From a virus: a stretch of DNA of 57,785 bases. Every line of letters begins with the position of its first letter. Position 1 is the first letter of the stretch. This document shows positions 48,558 through 55,789 of this stretch, piece after piece. Position numbers and translations under genes: made by a program. The stretch lies in IMG/VR virus record IMGVR_UViG_3300037339_000276, positions 1-57,785 of that record. The stretch is one strand, 5' to 3'. The notes under the pieces are model-generated. The model worked only from the letters and a program-made list of their open reading frames with translations, did not search any database and was not told the origin of the DNA.

Positions 48558-49138
48558 CAAACATAGAAGCAGTACGGCTCAAGACATCAGATAAAAGCGT
48601 TATCACCCGAGAGAAGGGTGTAGGTAATGGTGTAGATAAGTACTTCAAGATGAAGTCTAGTAATCTACTAGCTTCCCCGCCCATTGAAGTTAGATCTAAT
48701 AGCGTTCTACTAACTGTAGGTGCCGATTACACTGTAGATATCATCAATGGAATAGTAACATTCCTAGTTACTCCGGTAGATGGAGCACAATTAGAGTTTA
48801 CCTACTACTGGAGCGTCTTTAGTGATGATGAAATCCAGTTCTTCCTTGATGAAGATGGCGGGAACACAACTGTCGCGGCGGCGCATGTTCTCCTTGCATG
48901 GGCAGCTGATGCAGCAAAGCTGGCGAAACGACAAACTCTCTCTGGAGGTGGCGGGCTCGGACAAACCGTCATTGATACTTCAGTCATCGCTAAAGAACTC
49001 AGAGCTACAGCCAAAGCTTTAATTGATACTGAGCAATCTCTTGGAGAAAGTATCCCGGCCGAGGGGCTCACTGAGATTCCATGGACTGAACAGATGTACA
49101 AGCGTCAAGTTGAACAGAATACTGTCAGGAATAGCTAA
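48554..49138 (+). CDS. Head-tail connector-type protein (putative)
   Basis: A 194-residue protein. The N-terminal half is a beta domain (GNGVDKYFKMKS, LTVGADYTVDIINGIVTFLV). The C-terminal half has SDDEIQFFLDEDGGNTTVAAAHVLLAWAADAAKLAK, like helical head-tail adaptors. Position just before tail-completion genes supports that. Four-base overlap with the repeat protein. Confidence 0.65.
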   Translation: MTNIEAVRLKTSDKSVITREKGVGNGVDKYFKMKSSNLLASPPIEVRSNSVLLTVGADYTVDIINGIVTFLVTPVDGAQLEFTYYWSVFSDDEIQFFLDEDGGNTTVAAAHVLLAWAADAAKLAKRQTLSGGGGLGQTVIDTSVIAKELRATAKALIDTEQSLGESIPAEGLTEIPWTEQMYKRQVEQNTVRNS

Positions 49139-49671
49139 TGTTCCATGAACAGATAGCTAAACTAACAGCAGATCACTTAAGAACTCATATCAAAGTTTAT
49201 TTAGATTCTATCTCAGCTGAGTATTCTGGGACAGATAAGGTAACTCTGACAGTTCCTAAATCCATAGACCCAGCTTCTGTGGTAGGCGGTCTGATGACAG
49301 AGTTTGACCAAACCTTACCGCAGTACGGTATAGATGTTTTGAACAAAGCTCTGGGTGAAGACATAGAGGGGTTGTTTACTTATAACTACTTCGGTCAGAT
49401 AAATGGTTTAGTAAGTTCTACTAGCAGAGACTCAGTTGACAAGCTCTGTTCACGGCATGCTCGGGCCTGTGAAACTTTTATTAGAGAACACCAGCTCATG
49501 CATGAGCAATCAAATGCTAATTTCAGTGTTCTTGCTTTTGCTTTCGTAGGCATAGATTTCTCAGGCGCTGAGAATCTTGGTTCCATAGATGATAGAGAAG
49601 TATGGGTAGCTGGATTTAGCATAAACGTAGTTTGGGCTACCAGTGAGGATGGAGCCTTCCAGCATGGCTGA
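49138..49671 (+). CDS. Tail completion / neck protein (putative)
   Basis: A 177-residue mixed alpha/beta protein with no recognised motif. It overlaps the adaptor-like gene stop by one base and the next gene by eight. Position between connector and major tail genes suggests a neck or tail-terminator role. Confidence 0.55.
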   Translation: MFHEQIAKLTADHLRTHIKVYLDSISAEYSGTDKVTLTVPKSIDPASVVGGLMTEFDQTLPQYGIDVLNKALGEDIEGLFTYNYFGQINGLVSSTSRDSVDKLCSRHARACETFIREHQLMHEQSNANFSVLAFAFVGIDFSGAENLGSIDDREVWVAGFSINVVWATSEDGAFQHG

Positions 49672-50668
49672 TAGGCGTGGCGGTACAACATCAGTAGGCC
49701 GTGGAGCTGGTGGTAGGTTTATTAAAATTACTACTTTCCCAGATAAGTTAGGTCCTGGTAGAGGCAGCAAGAACCAGGGCGGTTACTTAATCACTAATAC
49801 TGCTCGTCTTCCGTCAGAATTAGTAGAGGGTGTTCACCAGAGATTTGTTGGGTCACTGCTTTCAGACCCAGACGAACGAGCTGCAGCCATCCAAAATAGA
49901 CTTCGTATGGAAGTTGAACTGGCTTACAATAGAGCCGCCACTGGCAGAGTTTCACGTGGTATCTTTGCTAAAGCTACTAAGATGGGAACAAAGGACGGAA
50001 AGAGTGTAGAGACGGTAGTTAGAGTTACTATGATTAATTACCGTGAAACTAGATTCCTTACAAATCTCGATGGTATGGGTTACTTCAAACATTATCCAGT
50101 TGAAAAATATACTATCTTTGCTAAATCAGATTTAAGGTTCCGTGGAGCAACTGATCAAACCCGTAAAGTAGGTAGAAGTGGAATTAAAAGTCTTCTCCGT
50201 AGGAGTGGAGTTGGGAGATTAAAGGTCCCAAGATCTACTGCATTCTTCACTGCAGCTAGACAACCAGGTAGAGGCGGAGGTGAGAGCAGGATCATAAATG
50301 ATATACTTGGCCCGGCCAGCCCAGGAGACCTCAAATCAGCATTTTTCTTTTACCCACTGTGGGTACAACATCCTGGGTTCCATGAGGATGTAATCAGTGA
50401 AGTGGCTTTAGATGAAGGGGCTAGATTTCAAACAGAAGTAGCTGAAGTGGCTACTGAGTCTTGGTCAGAACTTAGAGGCGGTAGAGAAACTTTACAGCCT
50501 ATAATGAAGACACCGGGTGAACAAGTTGCTTCTAGCATTATCCCATTGCCAGGAACAGCTGTGAAAATGGCAGCAGAAAGTTCTTTCATTGGTTATGCTA
50601 GAGGAGTAATGCGTAGACAAGAACAAGCTAATTACACCTTAGATGAAACTGGTCGTAGAATCAGGTAG
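49664..50668 (+). CDS. Putative minor tail / neck protein
   Basis: A 334-residue basic protein from ATG 49664 (an earlier in-frame ATG at 49643 lies inside the upstream gene). The N-terminus is Gly/Arg-rich (GGTTSVGRGAGGRFIK). The remainder is mixed alpha/beta with no motif recognised. Position suggests a structural role. Confidence 0.55.
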   Translation: MADRRGGTTSVGRGAGGRFIKITTFPDKLGPGRGSKNQGGYLITNTARLPSELVEGVHQRFVGSLLSDPDERAAAIQNRLRMEVELAYNRAATGRVSRGIFAKATKMGTKDGKSVETVVRVTMINYRETRFLTNLDGMGYFKHYPVEKYTIFAKSDLRFRGATDQTRKVGRSGIKSLLRRSGVGRLKVPRSTAFFTAARQPGRGGGESRIINDILGPASPGDLKSAFFFYPLWVQHPGFHEDVISEVALDEGARFQTEVAEVATESWSELRGGRETLQPIMKTPGEQVASSIIPLPGTAVKMAAESSFIGYARGVMRRQEQANYTLDETGRRIR

Positions 50669-50677
50669 GAGAAGCAA

Positions 50678-51316
50678 GTGACTCAGAGGCAAATTCTAGA
50701 AAACAGCATTGACTTAATGAAGACACTTCGCGGACCAGCGAAGATCTTCAGAGCGGCCTCGGGAATTAACTTTCCCACTAATGTGGATGGAGTTATTAAC
50801 GCCAGTACTGGAGCTCCGGGCGTTAGTTGGATACCGTTCGGGCTGACTCGTGGTGGAGTCAATGTAGTTAAGAATTTGGATATCGCAGTCCGAGATGATG
50901 TTGATCAGATTCTTGGAGCATATGATCAGGATATCACTGATAGGTCTTACACAATCACTACTCAGCTTGCTGAGATTCTCCAGGATAATATGACTCAGAT
51001 AGCTGCCTTGGCTGATCTTGGTGTTGCCACTGTTGTAGTAGCAACTGCTGGCCAGCCAACTCAGATAATGCGTTATCTTGATGATAGTGATAATAAGACT
51101 GAAGAGGGTCGTTGGGCAGTCGTCTTCCCGAAGGCTACCAATGGTAAGGTTTTCGCTTTCGTCTTCCGACGCGGTGCCATTTCAGGTGGAGAGAAGACCT
51201 TCCGCTTTGATAAGAGCGACTCTGCTAGCCCTGGGCTTGAAGTCCGGATGTTCCCAGAAATTGCTACCGCCATCGACCCGCAGGATGCGTATGGTCGAAT
51301 CTTTGAGGTTGTGTAA
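50678..51316 (+). CDS. Major tail (tube) protein
   Basis: A 212-residue protein from GTG 50678 behind AGGAGAAGCAA. Compact beta-rich sequence (GVSWIPFGLTRGGVNVVKNLDIAVRDDVDQILG, KVFAFVFRRGAISGGEKTF) directly before the frameshifted chaperones and tape measure, the fixed place of the tail-tube protein in siphoviruses. Confidence 0.78.
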   Translation: MTQRQILENSIDLMKTLRGPAKIFRAASGINFPTNVDGVINASTGAPGVSWIPFGLTRGGVNVVKNLDIAVRDDVDQILGAYDQDITDRSYTITTQLAEILQDNMTQIAALADLGVATVVVATAGQPTQIMRYLDDSDNKTEEGRWAVVFPKATNGKVFAFVFRRGAISGGEKTFRFDKSDSASPGLEVRMFPEIATAIDPQDAYGRIFEVV

Positions 51317-51321
51317 TAGCT

Positions 51322-51825
51322 ATGAACGAGAGGCGGCAAGCATCTCGTCGCGAGCCCATCGAAGTTGAGTTACAAGATGGCAGAGTCTTCACGGCTAAGC
51401 CTCTACCTTGGATGGATGCTAACGACCTTGGAAATATAATCTTGCAAGAACAGGCTGCATCAGCTAATGAAGCTGTTAGGCTTTACATGGAGGATAACTT
51501 ACCACAGCTGGAAGTAACTCTTCAGTTAAAGGTAAAGGATTGGCAGCCTGTTCTTGACAAGGCATATCCAGAAGTTACTCATGAAGAGTGGAATACTCCA
51601 GCGGCACCATCACGTGATGAGTGCGCAGATTTAGTAATAGCTTCACTAGAAGTTAATCATCTTGATCATCTGAAATCGCTCGTCGACCCAAACTTCCAGA
51701 CCCCGACGATGCCTGGTGGAAGCGACACTTCGGAACCGGCGGGGATAACGACGATTGGTCAGAAGACAACATCTACGTTAGACTCCTCAGGTCAGGAATC
51801 ACTAGAGACACCGCCATCTCCATGA
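51322..51825 (+). CDS. Tail assembly chaperone, short form (G-like)
   Basis: The zero-frame product of 167 residues: an N-terminal beta part (PIEVELQDGRVFTAKPLPWMD) and helical middle (DANDLGNIILQEQAASANEAVRLYMED). After the CCCAAAC heptamer at 51687-51693 the zero frame becomes low-complexity Ser/Thr/Pro, while the -1 frame looks properly coding. Confidence 0.85.
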   Translation: MNERRQASRREPIEVELQDGRVFTAKPLPWMDANDLGNIILQEQAASANEAVRLYMEDNLPQLEVTLQLKVKDWQPVLDKAYPEVTHEEWNTPAAPSRDECADLVIASLEVNHLDHLKSLVDPNFQTPTMPGGSDTSEPAGITTIGQKTTSTLDSSGQESLETPPSP

Positions 51826-52022
51826 CTCGTGGAGAAGTTTTACGGTTGATGGAACAGTACATAGATGATAAATGGGATCAGAGGAATTGGGAGTTAGCTC
51901 TAGCCACAGATAAGCCGGTGGAAAATTACCACAAGTCTGTGGAAGAAAGAAACCAGGCTATGAATGCGGTGAATATAGATGAACTCACCAAGGAACAACA
52001 GGATTGGCTTAGGTCCATATGA
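51322..52022 (+). CDS. Tail assembly chaperone, -1 frameshift product (GT-like)
   Basis: Slippage at C_CCA_AAC (51687-51693) would join the first 124 codons to the -1 frame through 52022, giving about 233 residues. The frame read after the slip includes PDDAWWKRHFGTGGD and EDNIYVRLLRSGITRD, continuing into the MTRGEVLRLMEQYIDDKW segment that an isolated frame at 51822 would encode. The gene pair sits immediately before the tape measure gene, as in lambda G/GT. Confidence 0.88.
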
Positions 52023-54433
52023 CCGTAGGTAGAAGTGGATTAGCTACCTCATCTCTGGGCGCTGTAGGTGGTGCCAGGGGTACTGCTGCTGGCGGTTTGC
52101 GGATTCTTATAGAGTTCTTAACTAAGTATGATGCTTCTGCTGTTAAAGAACTTGAAGCAGACCTAAAAAGTCTCTCATCCTTAGAACAGCAAGCTGCTAA
52201 TAAGCAAATCTCATCATCACGTGCTGTTGAAACGGCTAATAAAAGAGCTGAAGCATTAGAAAAACAGCGTTTAAAACTAATCGCTACGTTGACCGCTGGA
52301 ACCAAGGGCGGTTCTGCAGCTACTAATCGTACTTTACGAGATATCAAAGATCAGGGCGTATTAACTAAAGCTGGTCAAGCTCAACTAAAAGCTCTAGACT
52401 TACAGATAGGTGCTAGAGGAAAGCTTGTCAAGTTAGTTACCGCTGAAGCACAACTTCAGCGTGGACTTCCGGGATTAACAGCTAAACTTACAAAAGCAGA
52501 ACAACTGAGACTAGCTCTGGCTGAACAAAGATTAGGGGTTGAGAGAGAATTAAGCTTCTTTCAGAACTTAAAAGGCTCAGTTCTTCCGAGACTGGGCGGT
52601 CTTCTTACTGGCGTCGTCGGTGGAGTATTCGGCGGCGCCCTGATTGGTGTTGGCTTCGCAGCTGCACAAGCACTTCTTGATAATATAGAACAGGGTCTCC
52701 TTGATGTCTTTGATCCAGCTCGTCATGCTCGTGAGGCCATTGATGAACTGGGATCTGCCATCAATACCTTGGCAGAATCTGAAAAGAATGCTGGTGATAG
52801 GCAGAAAGCTACCATAGAGTGGCTGAAATCAATTGGTATTTCTGCTGACAAATCAACTGTGGCACTACTTGCTCAAGCTGCTGCAGATAAGACGGCTAAT
52901 GATTCACTTGAAGAGAGGAAGAAAGTACTTGAGATTGTTGCACACCAGGAAGAATTGCACACTAAGGCTGTTGAAGAGTATAACAAACAAGTAGCTAAAG
53001 AGTTGGGTTTAAATATAGCTTTAGATGCCACTAGGAAAGCTAGAGGCCTACCAACGGTAGAAACTCAGGTAGCTACTGAAGCCCAGCTGAGATTTAATGA
53101 GGCTGTAGGAGCTTCTGCGTCTGTCATGGCTGAAGCGGCTTGGCAAGCTTCTATATTAGCTGCTAATGAAAGACAGTTGGCAGCTGCAGCTCAATTAGCA
53201 GCTTTCGGTCAACAACAATTAGCCGCAGCTATTCAAAGAGGAGCTGCTACTCAATCGGCTCCTATCCAGTCTCAGCTTGAGAGTCTTGGTAATGCTGGAC
53301 CCAGTGCTAAAACTCTAGCATTACAGAAGCAAATTGATAAGCTGTCCGGTGGCGGCGGTGGAAATAAAGCTGCTTTGGCTAATCTAGCTCAAGAGCGAGC
53401 CCTCATTCTACTTAGAATGAAGCTGCGGCTTATGGGTACTGCTATTAACTTAGAGAAGTACGAAGGCAAATTCCTTCTTGAAGCTATTAAAGCTAAGATA
53501 GACGCCTTGAACAAAGAAGCTGCTGCTCAAGATCGTATTAACCGTCTTATGGATCTTCAGTACCGTGCTTCTCAGGTCTTGCGTCGTAATGAAGGCGAGA
53601 CTATTAGTGACTTCCTCGAGCGTCGAGCACAAGAGAATAGAAGTATTCTCCAAGAAACTGCCGATATCGAACGTGAAGCACAGATGGAAAGCCTCAATGA
53701 GTTACAGGCTGTTACTGCTGATAAGGTAGCACTTGCTGAGAATGCCGAGCAGAGAAGGACGGCAGCAGCCCAAGCTGGAATGAATGCTAGGCTGAAGATG
53801 TTACAGAAGGAATTAGCGGCTTCTCAGAAACATGACGCTGAAGTTACTAAGGCTAAGCAGCTAGCCCTTCAGCAGCAATTAGCTGCCATCGCTGAGAATG
53901 CAAGAGTAGCTGAGAAGTACTCAGATAAGTTAACTACTGAACAGATAGACAATGCCATCGGGGCTGCTACTACCATTACCCAGCTTCAGCAGCTTTCCGG
54001 TGAGATTACTGGGCTTACCGCAGCGAAGGGATTCTTAAAAGGATTACTTGCTTCTGGTGCCCTAAGTGCTTCTGAGATAAAGAATATAGAGGCCGCCATT
54101 GCTAGGATTTCTTCTTCACTTAGCCAATACAATGTTAAGCTTAGAGACATAAAGTACGGCTCTACTGTTGGTCCTTGGACTTCTGGGTATGCCAAGGGCG
54201 GATTGATTCCACTTAATAATGCTTCTTCACCATTTGGATCTAATGTTAGGTTTGGTGAAGAAGGAACAGAGTACGGATTAGTCCTTCAGCATTCAATTGC
54301 TAAAACTCTTAGAGGTCAGGGAAGAGTGGGACAGGTAGGTCCTTTCTACATGAATAGAACCGATGATTGGCTTAAAGATAAGTATGCCATCAAGAATACT
54401 GTAGTAGAAGCTCTTGGTGAGGCACTTAGATGA
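52019..54433 (+). CDS. Tape measure protein
   Basis: An 804-residue, mainly helical protein with long Ala/Gln/Lys/Glu coiled segments, a hydrophobic central stretch (VLPRLGGLLTGVVGGVFGGALIGVGFAAAQALLDN, about 183-220) and a C-terminal beta portion. Tape length sets tail length, and this size suggests a tail of roughly 120 nm (inferred from about 0.15 nm per residue). Its ATG overlaps the chaperone stop. Confidence 0.92.
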   Translation: MTVGRSGLATSSLGAVGGARGTAAGGLRILIEFLTKYDASAVKELEADLKSLSSLEQQAANKQISSSRAVETANKRAEALEKQRLKLIATLTAGTKGGSAATNRTLRDIKDQGVLTKAGQAQLKALDLQIGARGKLVKLVTAEAQLQRGLPGLTAKLTKAEQLRLALAEQRLGVERELSFFQNLKGSVLPRLGGLLTGVVGGVFGGALIGVGFAAAQALLDNIEQGLLDVFDPARHAREAIDELGSAINTLAESEKNAGDRQKATIEWLKSIGISADKSTVALLAQAAADKTANDSLEERKKVLEIVAHQEELHTKAVEEYNKQVAKELGLNIALDATRKARGLPTVETQVATEAQLRFNEAVGASASVMAEAAWQASILAANERQLAAAAQLAAFGQQQLAAAIQRGAATQSAPIQSQLESLGNAGPSAKTLALQKQIDKLSGGGGGNKAALANLAQERALILLRMKLRLMGTAINLEKYEGKFLLEAIKAKIDALNKEAAAQDRINRLMDLQYRASQVLRRNEGETISDFLERRAQENRSILQETADIEREAQMESLNELQAVTADKVALAENAEQRRTAAAQAGMNARLKMLQKELAASQKHDAEVTKAKQLALQQQLAAIAENARVAEKYSDKLTTEQIDNAIGAATTITQLQQLSGEITGLTAAKGFLKGLLASGALSASEIKNIEAAIARISSSLSQYNVKLRDIKYGSTVGPWTSGYAKGGLIPLNNASSPFGSNVRFGEEGTEYGLVLQHSIAKTLRGQGRVGQVGPFYMNRTDDWLKDKYAIKNTVVEALGEALR

Positions 54434-54873
54434 GTTTCAATACCATCATACTCTCACACGCAACTTATCTCGGTCCATCTGGTGCCACAGCTGCGGCTAC
54501 TGGCATATTCTTCACTAGTGATTATGAGCCGCCTTCCCAGGAAAGAGCTATTGACAAGGATGTAGTAATCAATTCTAATGGAAAGTTCAAGTACGTTTAT
54601 GATAATGGGCCTGGATTTAGAAGGTGGAGCCCATTCAAAATACACTGTGAAGAAGCATTCAAGAATGCCAATGGTGGATTGACAGCAGCTCAACAATACT
54701 CTAAACTATTAGAGATGTGGGAGCACCCAGGAAATCTTCTTATGAAATCTCCAGATGGAACTTACCCAGTTCATTGGAGTGATTCAGTTGAGAGGTCCTT
54801 CAGGGTTTTTCCTAAGCAACTGAGTGATCTTCTTGAATACGTGGTAGTAGTCCAGTTTGAGGAAAGTCAATGA
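54430..54873 (+). CDS. Distal tail protein-like
   Basis: A 147-residue protein, beta-rich with YVYDNGPGFRRWSPFKIHCEEAF and a MWEHPGNLLMKSPDGTYPVHW segment, resembling short tail-tip adaptors that follow the tape measure gene. Four-base overlaps on both sides. Role by position. Confidence 0.6.
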   Translation: MSFNTIILSHATYLGPSGATAAATGIFFTSDYEPPSQERAIDKDVVINSNGKFKYVYDNGPGFRRWSPFKIHCEEAFKNANGGLTAAQQYSKLLEMWEHPGNLLMKSPDGTYPVHWSDSVERSFRVFPKQLSDLLEYVVVVQFEESQ

Positions 54874-55784
54874 CAGGGCAAGCTAACTTTCCTACCGCAT
54901 TAGACGATAATAGCTCACTCTATGATGTACTAGATAATGTCACGGCGGTAGTTGCGGCACATCATAACAACCCAAAAGAAGCTATAAAAGCAATAGAAGC
55001 CAAGATAGGTGTTCATCATACTACCATAGACACCTCATTAGATTTCAGGCTTGGTAGTGCTACTGGCAGTCATAGACATGATGGTGCTTCTGGTCAAGGC
55101 TTAGCTATAGCACCAAGTACTCTTCTAGTTCCTTCTGGCGGATTTCCCAGCGGCCTCAGTGTTCATGATCATCTTATGGATGCCGGGCTACATAATCCTA
55201 CAGCTCTTGGGGCTACTGGGGCTGCTTCGGCCATAGGCGGAAACGTAATTAGGGTTCCTAGTCAAGCAATACAACTAGGAACTGGTATAGCTTCTGTGAT
55301 AAGCCAATCAGAAGCTACAGTACTTTTATTCGCACCAAGCACACCTATTTTCAGGGCAACTGGCATCGCCTCTGTGGTAAGTCAATCACAGGCAACAGTC
55401 CTATTTTCTGTTCCTACTCAGGTTCCACGATACATAATGAGTATGGGGATGGTTGGGTCGGCCATTGTAGGCTCTAACGTTTGTCAACCGTTGGTCATTG
55501 GAAGAACACTACAATTAGAGTCTGTTCAAGGGGCTTTGAGAAAGGGTCCATCTGGAGCTACATCAGCTTTCGATGTACTAGTTGGTCCTACTTCTATTTA
55601 TGAAGCCTCACAGGGGTATAGGCCAATCTTTCCAGCTGGTGCTACAGCCTACAGAAGTGCTGCTGCTGCAACACCTAACCTGATTACATATCCATCAGGA
55701 GCAGTGATAACGCTAGACACAGATGCCGTAGGCTCTAATGATCCAGGACAGGATCTTCGAATAACTTTCATATTTAGAGAGTGA
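54870..55784 (+). CDS. Tail fibre-like protein
   Basis: A 304-residue protein. The N-terminal ~75 residues (PTALDDNSSLYDVLDNVTAVVAAHHNNPKEAIKAIEAKIG) follow a pattern common at the start of phage fibre proteins, with repeated HH and H-x-H-D motifs. Two central repeats (TGIASVISQSEATVLL and TGIASVVSQSQATVLF) echo the GIASxEAxGxxTL repeats of the 1349-residue protein. The C-terminus is a beta domain. Confidence 0.65.
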   Translation: MTGQANFPTALDDNSSLYDVLDNVTAVVAAHHNNPKEAIKAIEAKIGVHHTTIDTSLDFRLGSATGSHRHDGASGQGLAIAPSTLLVPSGGFPSGLSVHDHLMDAGLHNPTALGATGAASAIGGNVIRVPSQAIQLGTGIASVISQSEATVLLFAPSTPIFRATGIASVVSQSQATVLFSVPTQVPRYIMSMGMVGSAIVGSNVCQPLVIGRTLQLESVQGALRKGPSGATSAFDVLVGPTSIYEASQGYRPIFPAGATAYRSAAAATPNLITYPSGAVITLDTDAVGSNDPGQDLRITFIFRE

Positions 55785-55789
55785 TATAG

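Noticed and set aside
51822-52022. Separate 66-residue gene after the tail chaperone
   Set aside because: The frame is open and coding-like upstream to an in-phase slippery heptamer, so it is the tail of a frameshift product.
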